This document shows, piece after piece, positions 54,420 to 64,000 of a stretch of DNA of 64,000 nt (the stretch's first letter is position 1; each line of letters begins with the position of its first letter). The notes beneath the pieces were generated by a model. It saw only the letters and a list, made by a program, of their open reading frames with translations, did not search any database and had not been told where the DNA came from. The position numbers and the translations under genes were made by a program. Source of the DNA: Paraburkholderia phenazinium (GTDB lineage Bacteria > Pseudomonadota > Gammaproteobacteria > Burkholderiales > Burkholderiaceae); NCBI RefSeq assembly GCF_900142845.1, contig NZ_FSRU01000002.1, forward strand, positions 1,798,001 through 1,862,000. Direction: 5' to 3'.

Positions 54420-56357
54420 CTACTTCCGCGCCCCGCGCAACTCGGTGACGATCTGCTGCAGCCCTTCCGGCGTCACCTGAGCCGGGTCGAGCGGCTCGCC
54501 GACGGCCAGCGTCAGCCGGCTCATCACGCCCTTTTGCACCGGCCGCGGCCAGCGTACCTCGGCGGCGCGCGAAAATACGCTGCCCCACAGGCCGCGCAGC
54601 GCCATCGGCACCACCGGCGCCGGCGTGCGGCGGATGATCTCGGTCACGCCGTGACGGAACGGATTCAGCTCGCCCGTCTTCGTCAGCTTGCCTTCCGGGA
54701 AAATGCACACCAGGTCGCCCTCGGCGAGCGCCCGCGCGCAGGTTTCGTAGGCGCGCGTCAGCATCTCCGGATCTTCGTGGGACGGCGCTATCGGAATCGC
54801 CTTCGCATGACGGAACACCCAGCCGGCGAACGGCGTTTTGAAAATATGGTGGTCCATCACGAAGCGGATTGGACGCGGACTCTCGGCCATGATGACGATC
54901 GCATCCACGTAGCTCACGTGGTTGCACACCAGCACGGCCGCGCCCTCTTCGGGAATACGCTCGGCATGCACGAGGCGGATCCGGTAGAACGTGTGTACCA
55001 GCACCCACGCAACAAAGCGCAGCAGGAACTCTGGCACCAGCGAGTAGATGTACGTGGCCACCACGATATTGAGCAGCGCGGTGACGAGGAACAGGCCCGG
55101 AATGCTGACGCCTGCCGCCGTCAGCGCCATGGCCATCAGCGACGACACGATCATGAACAGCGAATTGAGAATGTTGTTCGCCGCGATGATGCGCGCACGA
55201 TGGCTCGGCTGGCTGCGGCTCTGGATCAGCGCATAGAGCGGCACGCTATAGAAGCCGCCGAACATGGCGAGCAGGAACAGATCCGCGAGGACGCGCCAGT
55301 TGGCCGGCATCACGATAAATTCGCCGACGCTCAGCAGGTGTCCCGCCGTCGGCTGTGCATGACTCGCGAAAAACAGGTCGATGCCGAACACGCTCATGCC
55401 GATCGACCCGAGCGGCACCAGGCCGATCTCGATGCGCCGCTTCGAGAGGCGCTCGCACAGCAGCGACCCGAGGCCGATGCCGATCGAAAAGGTACCGAGC
55501 AGCACGGTCACCACATCGGGGTTAGCCGACAGCACATTCTTCGCGAAGCTGAAAAACGACGACAGAAAGGTGGCGCCGACGAACCACAGCCACGAGATGC
55601 CCAGCAAGCTCAGAAACACGGTGCGATTTTCGCGGGCGATCTTCAGATTGCGCCAGGTTTCGCTGACCGGGTTCCAGTTGATCTGCAGCCCAGGTTGCGG
55701 CGCCGGCGTGGACGGCACCCACATGGACACCACACGCCCCACCAGCGCAATCCCGACGCAAGCGCACGCCAGCACCACGGCGCCATGCTCGACAAAACCC
55801 GCCGCTTCCCCGCCGATGATGGTCCCCACCAGAATGGCGACAAACGTGCCCATTTCGACCATGCCGTTACCGCCCACCAGCTCGGCTTTCGCCAGATGCT
55901 GCGGCAGGTAGGAATACTTCACCGGACCGAACACGGTGGAATGGACGCCCATCAGAAACGTGCACAGATACAGCAGCGGCGCGCTATGCAGCCAGAAGCC
56001 GGCCCCGCCGATCAGCATCACGCCGATTTCAAACGTCTTCACAAAGCGCGTCAGCATCGCCTTGTCGTATTTGTCGGCGATCTGGCCGGAGGTCGCGGAG
56101 AGCAGCACGAACGGCAGGATGAAGATCGCCGAGATCAGGAACGCCGCGGTCTTCGCATCGACACCGGAAAAGCGCGCGGTTTGATACGTGACGAGCGACG
56201 TGAAGCCGATCTTGAACACGTTGTCGTTCATCGCGCCGAGGAACTGGGTCCAGAAAAACGGCGCAAAACGCCGCTCGCCGAGCAAGCGGAACTGGGACTC
56301 GTGTGCGTCGCCACTGCGGGCAGCGCGGCGGGCGGCGGATAACGGACGATCGCTCAT
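54420..56357 (-). CDS. MFS transporter-acyltransferase fusion (LplT-PlsC type)
   Basis: A 645-residue two-domain protein. Residues 20-420 form an LplT-like MFS permease ([38 protein letters not shown]). Residues 440-645 form a PlsC/LPLAT acyltransferase with [16 protein letters not shown] (HX4D), [15 protein letters not shown] and [15 protein letters not shown]. It probably flips lysophospholipid inwards and re-acylates it. The acyl-ACP synthetase domain found in E. coli Aas is not present here. It is upstream of aroC on the same strand. Confidence 0.88.
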   Translation of the reverse strand: MSDRPLSAARRAARSGDAHESQFRLLGERRFAPFFWTQFLGAMNDNVFKIGFTSLVTYQTARFSGVDAKTAAFLISAIFILPFVLLSATSGQIADKYDKAMLTRFVKTFEIGVMLIGGAGFWLHSAPLLYLCTFLMGVHSTVFGPVKYSYLPQHLAKAELVGGNGMVEMGTFVAILVGTIIGGEAAGFVEHGAVVLACACVGIALVGRVVSMWVPSTPAPQPGLQINWNPVSETWRNLKIARENRTVFLSLLGISWLWFVGATFLSSFFSFAKNVLSANPDVVTVLLGTFSIGIGLGSLLCERLSKRRIEIGLVPLGSIGMSVFGIDLFFASHAQPTAGHLLSVGEFIVMPANWRVLADLFLLAMFGGFYSVPLYALIQSRSQPSHRARIIAANNILNSLFMIVSSLMAMALTAAGVSIPGLFLVTALLNIVVATYIYSLVPEFLLRFVAWVLVHTFYRIRLVHAERIPEEGAAVLVCNHVSYVDAIVIMAESPRPIRFVMDHHIFKTPFAGWVFRHAKAIPIAPSHEDPEMLTRAYETCARALAEGDLVCIFPEGKLTKTGELNPFRHGVTEIIRRTPAPVVPMALRGLWGSVFSRAAEVRWPRPVQKGVMSRLTLAVGEPLDPAQVTPEGLQQIVTELRGARK

Positions 56358-56473
56358 GAAGGTCGAAGAATGGGAAAAAGGACCGCAGGACTGCAGAGAG
56401 GGTATGCGACGCCGCCTTCAGCAGCCCCGCGCCGGGTGATAGCCGCACCTCGCGCTTCCCAGCGGCGCGGACA

Positions 56474-56502
56474 CAAAAAAGGCGCACGCTCTCGCGCACG
56501 CC
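56474..56502 (-). terminator. Intrinsic terminator after the CBS gene
   Basis: On the minus strand GGCGTGCG-CGAGAG-CGTGCGCC (two G-U pairs) is followed by TTTTTTT. It lies in the roughly 300-bp gap between the CBS gene and the MFS-PlsC gene; nothing else was seen in that gap. Confidence 0.65.
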
Positions 56503-56657
56503 CCTGGATCAATACCTCAGGCTTGTGGCAACTTGATGGCCGGCACCCGGCGCCGATACGCGCCAGCGCGAGACCGCGGAACAGCATAACAAGGGCAACC
56601 GCATGACCACCGGTGCACCACCGGTCGGACAGCACCGCGGCCAGCCCAAGGCGCCAT

Positions 56658-57116
56658 TTAGCGAGCCTGTTGCGGTTCCTGCTCTTCCGGCCAGTCGCGG
56701 ATATATGCCTTGAGCATACGATTCTCGAAGCCCTGCTCCTCGACCACCGCCTTCGCCACGTCATAAAACGAGATCACGCCCATCAGCGTGCGGCTCTCCA
56801 TGACCGGCAGATAGCGCACGTGATGCTCGAGCATCATGCGCCGCACCTCGTTCACGTCCGTTTCCGGCGTGCAGGTCAGCGGGTGATCGTCCATGACCTT
56901 GCGGATGGTGGCCGTGCCGACGCTGCCGTGGTGCTTGCTGAGCGTCAGGATGATTTCACGGAACGTGAGCATGCCGACCAGATCGCCGTATTCCATGACA
57001 ACCAGCGAGCCGATATCGTGCTCCGCCATGGCATTGACTGCGTCGAGCAGCGGTGTATCCGGCGTGACGGTAAACAGGGTATTGCCCTTGACCTTGAGAA
57101 TGTCGCTGACTCGCAT
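56658..57116 (-). CDS. Two-CBS-domain protein
   Basis: A 152-residue protein made of two CBS repeats: MRVSDILKVKG...AVNAMAEHDIGSLVVMEYGD and VRRMMLEHHVRYLPVMESRTLMGVISFYDVAK. Such stand-alone CBS proteins bind adenosine nucleotides, NAD or SAM and regulate partners. It is divergent from metY with about 210 bp between. Confidence 0.88.
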   Translation of the reverse strand: MRVSDILKVKGNTLFTVTPDTPLLDAVNAMAEHDIGSLVVMEYGDLVGMLTFREIILTLSKHHGSVGTATIRKVMDDHPLTCTPETDVNEVRRMMLEHHVRYLPVMESRTLMGVISFYDVAKAVVEEQGFENRMLKAYIRDWPEEQEPQQAR

Positions 57117-57326
57117 GATTGTCTCCTCTGTCGACCGCAGTTCGTGCAACGCACTGAATCCGGTCCCATGCAAAAAAAGTTGCGGAAGCCGTTAATACAT
57201 GACTGACTTTTGATCCTAGCGGAAAGACCCGTAAAAGGAAAGCGGCCCGCCCACCCAGGCAAGACGGGCGCAGCAGCCCGCCACATGGGGGAAACGGCAC
57301 TTGAAGCCGGCGGCCCCGGTGATACG

Positions 57327-58745
57327 ATGCCCCCACTTTCACCCTTCGCGGAGCCGTTCGTGGCTCCGCCGCCCAGGATGTCCGCCAACCGTTTCGACAC
57401 GCTTGCGCTGCATGCAGGCGCAGCCCCCGACCCGACCACCGGCGCACGCGCCACGCCGATTTACCAGACCACGTCCTTCTCGTTTCGCGACACCGACCAC
57501 GCCGCCGCGCTGTTCAATATGGAACGCGCCGGCCACGTGTATTCGCGCATCTCGAACCCGACCGTCGCCGTCTTCGAAGAGCGCGTTGCCGCGCTGGAGA
57601 ACGGCGCCGGCGCGATCGGCACCGCCAGCGGCCAGGCCGCGCTGCATCTGGCGATTGCCACGCTGATGGGTGCGGGTTCGCATATCGTCGCCTCAGGCGC
57701 GCTGTACGGCGGCTCGCATAACCTGCTGAACTACACGCTGCGCCGCTTCGGTATCGAAACCACCTTCGTCAGGCCCGGCGATCTGGACGCCTGGCGCGCC
57801 GCGCTGCGCCCGAACACCCGCCTGCTGTTCGGCGAGACGCTCGGCAATCCGGGCCTCGACGTGCTCGACATCGCCGCGGTTGCGCAGATCGCGCATAGCC
57901 ACCGCGTGCCGCTGCTGGTCGACTCCACCTTCACCACGCCTTACCTGCTCAAGCCCTTCGAGCATGGCGCCGACTTTATTTACCACTCGGCGACCAAATT
58001 CCTCGGCGGTCATGGCACCACGATCGGCGGCGTGCTGGTCGACGGCGGCACGTTCAACTTCGAAGCATCCGGGCGCTTTCCCGAATTCACCGAACCCTAT
58101 GAGGGTTTCCACGGTATGGTGTTCGCCGAGGAAAGCACCGTGGCGCCTTTCCTGCTGCGCGCCCGGCGCGAAGGCCTGCGCGATTTCGGCGCGTGCCTGC
58201 ATCCGCAAGCCGCGTGGCAACTGTTGCAGGGCATCGAAACGCTGCCGCTGCGCATGGATCGCCACGTCTCGAACACGCGCAAAGTGGTCGAGTTTCTCGC
58301 CGCCCACGCCGCGGTCGAATCCGTCGCCTATCCGGAGCTGGCTTCGCATCCGGATCATGCGCTCGCGAAGCGCCTGCTGCCGCGCGGCGCCGGCGCCGTG
58401 TTCAGCTTCAACCTGCGTGGCGACCGTGCCGCCGGACGGCGCTTTATCGAGGCGCTCTCGCTGTTCTCGCATCTGGCCAATGTCGGCGACGCCCGTTCGC
58501 TCGTGATCCACCCCGCCTCCACCACGCACTTCCGCATGGACGCTGCTGCACTCGCCGCCGCCGGCATTGCGGAAGGCACGATTCGTCTGTCGATCGGCCT
58601 CGAGGACCCCGACGATCTGATCGACGACCTCAAGCGCGCGCTGAAGGCCGCGCAGAAGACGACCGGCGGCAGCGCCGGCGCGGCCAAACCGAAGGACGGC
58701 CCCAGCAGTCCCAGGCACGGCAGCGCGCCCAAGGAGTCGGCATGA
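57327..58745 (+). CDS. metY: O-acetylhomoserine sulfhydrylase (Cys/Met metabolism PLP enzyme)
   Basis: A 472-residue PLP enzyme. Features are FDTLALHAGAAPDPTTGARA, TPIYQTTSFSF, YSRISNPT, GQAALHLAI, STFTTPYLLKPFEHGAD and the PLP Lys in HSATKFLGGHGT. The pattern fits O-acetylhomoserine (thiol)-lyase, making homocysteine from acetylhomoserine and sulfide. The start is uncertain: 57327 is given, but MSANRFDTLALH at 57378 is close to the family start. The C-terminal 35 residues are an Ala/Gly/Ser/Lys-rich tail. It overlaps the next gene by ATGA. Confidence 0.85.
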   Translation: MPPLSPFAEPFVAPPPRMSANRFDTLALHAGAAPDPTTGARATPIYQTTSFSFRDTDHAAALFNMERAGHVYSRISNPTVAVFEERVAALENGAGAIGTASGQAALHLAIATLMGAGSHIVASGALYGGSHNLLNYTLRRFGIETTFVRPGDLDAWRAALRPNTRLLFGETLGNPGLDVLDIAAVAQIAHSHRVPLLVDSTFTTPYLLKPFEHGADFIYHSATKFLGGHGTTIGGVLVDGGTFNFEASGRFPEFTEPYEGFHGMVFAEESTVAPFLLRARREGLRDFGACLHPQAAWQLLQGIETLPLRMDRHVSNTRKVVEFLAAHAAVESVAYPELASHPDHALAKRLLPRGAGAVFSFNLRGDRAAGRRFIEALSLFSHLANVGDARSLVIHPASTTHFRMDAAALAAAGIAEGTIRLSIGLEDPDDLIDDLKRALKAAQKTTGGSAGAAKPKDGPSSPRHGSAPKESA

Positions 58746-59563
58746 TCCTGGATGTCCAGAACAAAGCGGCCTACGTCTATACCGGCGGCAAGCCGTTCGA
58801 CCCCAGCCTGCCGACCGCCGTCTTCATCCACGGCGCCGAGCACGACCATAGCGTCTGGGCGCTGCAAACCCGCTACTTCGCGCATCACGGCTTCGGCGTG
58901 CTGGCGCTCGACCTGCCCGGCCACCATCGCAGCGCCGGGCCAGCGCTCACCGATATCGCCGCCATGGCCGACTGGCTGGCCGCGCTGCTGGATGCCGCGG
59001 GCGTAGCGCGCGCCTGCGTGATCGGCCATAGCATGGGCTCGCTCGCCGCACTCGATTTCGCCGCGCGTTACCCGGAGCGCGCCAGCGCGCTGGCGTTGGT
59101 CGCCACCGCCGTGCCGATGACCGTCTCCGACGCGTTACTGGACGCCGCGCTCAACCGCGAGCCCGAAGCCATCGCGATGGTCAACCAGTGGTCGCATTCG
59201 ACGCTCGCCGCCAAACCGTCTTGCCCGGGCCCCGGGTTCTGGCTGCACGGCATGAACCAGCGGCTGATGGAACGCGTCTCCGCTACCGGTGAAGCGGGCC
59301 TGTTCCACACCGACTTCACGGCCTGCAACGCCTACTCGGAGGGCCTCGCACGCGCGGCCCAGGTGCGCTGCCCCGTGCGGCTGATCGTAGGACGGCGCGA
59401 CGCCATGACACCGCCGCGTGCCGCACAGACGCTCGCCCAGGCACTCGCGCAAGCCAGCCCGCGGGTGGATACCGTCACACTCGACGCCGGCCATGCGCTG
59501 ATGACCGAGCAGCCGGACGCGACGCTCGATGCGCTGTTCGGCTTCGCTTCGAGCGTTGCGTGA
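58742..59563 (+). CDS. Alpha/beta hydrolase coupled to metY
   Basis: A 273-residue alpha/beta hydrolase: AVFIHGAEHDHSVW (oxyanion), LALDLPGHHRS, the nucleophile GHSMGSLAALDFAARYPERA, Asp in VGRRDAMTPP and His in LDAGHALMTEQP. It is translationally coupled to metY (ATGA overlap), which hints at a role in sulfur or thioester metabolism, but the substrate is unknown. Confidence 0.83.
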   Translation: MILDVQNKAAYVYTGGKPFDPSLPTAVFIHGAEHDHSVWALQTRYFAHHGFGVLALDLPGHHRSAGPALTDIAAMADWLAALLDAAGVARACVIGHSMGSLAALDFAARYPERASALALVATAVPMTVSDALLDAALNREPEAIAMVNQWSHSTLAAKPSCPGPGFWLHGMNQRLMERVSATGEAGLFHTDFTACNAYSEGLARAAQVRCPVRLIVGRRDAMTPPRAAQTLAQALAQASPRVDTVTLDAGHALMTEQPDATLDALFGFASSVA

Positions 59564-59763
59564 GCCCAGTAAGCTCAACGATAGCGATGTATGCGAACGC
59601 GCACCATCGGCCGAATGGCCAGGTTGCGTGCCGTGGCCGATAGCAGCACAATGGCTCAAGCCTGCCCGGTTTCAGGCGCACATTGCGTTGCCGGGCTCGC
59701 TGTGCCAGTTGAACCGGCATGGCGGGGGAAAGGGCTACAAAGAGTAGCGAAACGGAGGCCGTG

Positions 59764-60084
59764 ATGGCTCAAACCGCTCATACCGATCACTTCGCGAGTT
59801 TCGCGGAGTTTTATCCGTTTTACCTCGAAGAGCATCGCAATGTGGTGTCGCGGCGGCTGCACTTTGTGGGCTCGCTGGGCGTGATCGGCTGTCTGGCCAT
59901 GGCGCTCGCCACCGGCGACTGGCTATGGCTGCCTGCCGCGCTCGTCAGCGGCTATGGGTGTGCATGGATTGGGCATTTCTTCTTCGAGAAGAACCGCCCC
60001 GCCACCTTCCGGCACCCCATCTACAGCCTGATGGGCGACTGGGTGATGTTCAAGGACATCTGCGTCGGGAAGATTTCGCTCTAG
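59764..60084 (+). CDS. DUF962/Mpo1-like membrane protein
   Basis: A 106-residue protein, FASFAEFYPFYLEEHRNVVSRRLHFVGS, with two hydrophobic segments (LGVIGCLAMALATGDWLWLPAA) and GHFFFEKNRPATFRHPIYSL. This is the DUF962 (Mpo1-like) family, whose yeast member is a 2-hydroxy fatty-acid dioxygenase using His-bound iron; the conserved His residues (EEHR, RRLHF, GHFFFE, RHP) are present. GGAGG precedes the ATG. Confidence 0.82.
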   Translation: MAQTAHTDHFASFAEFYPFYLEEHRNVVSRRLHFVGSLGVIGCLAMALATGDWLWLPAALVSGYGCAWIGHFFFEKNRPATFRHPIYSLMGDWVMFKDICVGKISL

Positions 60085-60169
60085 CAGGTCTCTGGCCGGC
60101 AATTCACGGCGTGCGGTGGAATGCCACCGCCCACACCGCCCGATGCACCAAGAGGTGCAGCGCCGCCGC

Positions 60170-62672
<2,503 letters not shown>

Positions 62673-62710
62673 AAACATGCGCGGCCGCCTCACTTCACTG
62701 ACCGACCATC

Positions 62711-64000
62711 ATGACCCAACACGCTTCCCAACCGGCATCCCAAAGCCCTTCGAACGCAGAGTCAGACGCGGGCTCGAGTGCGGGCTCAAGTGCGGGCTCA
62801 AACGCAAGCACCGCCTTCCTCGCCGCCTGCCGTGACGCCATCGGCGCGGCGCACGTCCTCACCGATTCCCACGACACCGCCCCCTACCTCACCGACTGGC
62901 GTCGTCGCTACACCGGCGCGGCCCGCGCGGTGTTGTGTCCGTCGACGCCCGCCGAAGTCGCCGCGCTCGTGAAGCTGGCGGTCGAATACCGCGTCGCGCT
63001 GGTGCCGCAGGGCGGCAATACCGGGCTCGCCGGCGGCGCCACGCCGGATGCGAGCGGCGCGCAAGCCGTCCTGAGTCTGCGGCGCCTGAACCGGGTGCGC
63101 GACATCGACCCGCACAACAACACCATCACCGTCGAAGCCGGCGTCATCCTCGCCGAGGTGCAGGCCCGCGCCGAAGACGCCGGCCGCCTGTTCCCGCTGA
63201 GTCTGGCCGCAGAAGGCAGTTGCACGATCGGCGGCAATCTCGCCACCAACGCGGGCGGCACCGGCGTGCTGCGCTACGGCAACACGCGCGAACTGTGCCT
63301 CGGCCTCGAAGTGGTCACCGCGCAAGGCGAGGTGTGGGACGGACTGCGCGGACTGCGCAAGGACAACACCGGCTACGATCTGCGCGATCTGTTCATCGGC
63401 GCGGAAGGCACGCTCGGCATCATCACCGCGGCCGTGCTGAAACTCCATCCGCAGCCCGCTGCGCGCGTCACGGCGCTCGCCGCCCTCGCCTCGCCGCATG
63501 CCGCGCTCGATTTTCTGGCGCTCACGCAACGCTTCGCCGGGCCGCTCCTGACCGGTTTCGAGTTGATGTCGGATTTCTGTCTGCGGCTCGTCGGCCGGCA
63601 TTTTCCGCAGATGCGCTATCCGTTCGCCGAGGCGCATGGGCAAGTCGTGCTGCTGGAGCTGTCGGATAGCGAAAGCGAAGAACATGGACGCGCCCTGTTC
63701 GAGCGGCTGATGGAAACCGCGCTCGAAGACGGTCTGGTACAAGACGCGGTGGTCGCGGAAAACCTCGGGCAATCGCAGGCGTTCTGGAATCTGCGCGAAC
63801 ACATTCCGCTCGCGCAAGCCGAAGAGGGTCTCAACATCAAGCACGACATCGCGGTGCCGATCTCGCGCATCGGCCACTTCATCGAAGCCACCGATGCCGC
63901 CATCGCCGAAGCCGTTCCAGGCGCGCGGATGGTGACCTTCGGGCACCTCGGCGACGGCAATCTGCACTACAACGTGCAGGCGCCCGAAGGCGTCGATGCG
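62711..64000 (+). CDS. FAD-linked oxidase (D-2-hydroxyglutarate/D-lactate dehydrogenase-like), cut at window end
   Basis: 430 residues are visible with no stop. The FAD-binding type 4 domain has VPQGGNTGLAGGATPD, LSLAAEGSCTIGGNLATNAG, RYGNTREL and DNTGYDLRDLFIGAEGTLGI. The FAD-oxidase C-terminal domain includes NIKHDIAVPISR and GHLGDGNLHYNV, the metal-binding motif of D-2-hydroxyglutarate and D-lactate dehydrogenases. The N-terminus has a Ser/Ala/Gly-rich stretch of about 25 residues produced by a 12-bp tandem repeat. Confidence 0.87.
   Translation, partial: MTQHASQPASQSPSNAESDAGSSAGSSAGSNASTAFLAACRDAIGAAHVLTDSHDTAPYLTDWRRRYTGAARAVLCPSTPAEVAALVKLAVEYRVALVPQGGNTGLAGGATPDASGAQAVLSLRRLNRVRDIDPHNNTITVEAGVILAEVQARAEDAGRLFPLSLAAEGSCTIGGNLATNAGGTGVLRYGNTRELCLGLEVVTAQGEVWDGLRGLRKDNTGYDLRDLFIGAEGTLGIITAAVLKLHPQPAARVTALAALASPHAALDFLALTQRFAGPLLTGFELMSDFCLRLVGRHFPQMRYPFAEAHGQVVLLELSDSESEEHGRALFERLMETALEDGLVQDAVVAENLGQSQAFWNLREHIPLAQAEEGLNIKHDIAVPISRIGHFIEATDAAIAEAVPGARMVTFGHLGDGNLHYNVQAPEGVDA
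62768..62803. repeat. 12-bp tandem repeat inside the oxidase gene
   Basis: Three units, GCGGGCTCGAGT, GCGGGCTCAAGT and GCGGGCTCAAAC, encode A-G-S-S/N repeats. The array is in frame, so copy-number changes would alter only the flexible N-terminus. Confidence 0.8.

Noticed and set aside
54165..56342. 725-codon open frame opposite the MFS-acyltransferase gene
   Set aside because: It is antisense to a clear gene, and its Arg/His/Gln-rich product is typical of high-GC shadow frames; no family motif is present.
62768..62803. Tandem repeat considered as CRISPR or attachment site
   Set aside because: The units are 12 bp without spacers and in frame within a coding region. No CRISPR array was seen anywhere in the window.

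Overview
The window looks like chromosomal DNA of a Burkholderia/Paraburkholderia-type betaproteobacterium. The evidence is high GC, Burkholderia-type porin and IlvI/IlvH sequences, and the block infC-rpmI-rplT-pheS-pheT-ihfA-merR next to thrS and relA. No database search was possible; family names come from reading motifs and from memory of the families.

Region 1 (1-16.5 kb) is catabolic. A truncated catB and its catR regulator are followed by a porin and then an indole-3-acetic acid (iac) degradation cluster. That cluster has two MHS permeases, an IacA-type flavin monooxygenase, IacG flavin reductase, IacF reductase, IacC/IacD Rieske dioxygenase, IacB, IacI, the IacH amidase and an SDR (IacE) broken by a one-base frameshift. 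Two LysR regulators, an EthD-like protein and a fused tautomerase are mixed in. The expected end product, catechol, would feed the neighbouring cat genes.

Region 2 (16.6-32.6 kb) is the most unusual part. It is an NRPS/PKS-free biosynthetic gene cluster, visibly less GC-rich than its flanks. It holds an EctB-like 2,4-diaminobutyrate aminotransferase, a PurD-like ATP-grasp ligase, a PGM1-type ATP-grasp peptide ligase, an SDR, an aldehyde dehydrogenase, a sugar-isomerase-like SIS protein, two arginine:amine amidinotransferases and two exporters. With these sits a second acetolactate synthase (ilvI) carrying Ser and Thr at the two positions equivalent to plant Pro197 and Ala122, which are classic herbicide-resistance sites. 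It also has a half-length ilvH. The reading proposed here is a guanidino-peptide antimetabolite that inhibits acetolactate synthase, with the ilvIH copy as self-resistance. This is a hypothesis.

Region 3 (32.7-64 kb) is mostly core genome: a phosphoesterase, tRNA-Pro(GGG) at the island edge, merR-like, ihfA, pheT, pheS, rplT, rpmI, infC (ATC start), thrS, tRNA-Val(GAC), relA, ridA, hydrolase, scoAB, a LuxR regulator, thioesterase, SDR, ETF-ubiquinone oxidoreductase, TPR protein, aroC, an MFS-acyltransferase fusion, a CBS protein, metY, hydrolase, DUF962, YihY, WrbA, DUF2069 and a truncated FAD-linked oxidase. A Thr-rich leader peptide with mutually exclusive hairpins precedes thrS, and a related terminator/antiterminator arrangement precedes pheS.
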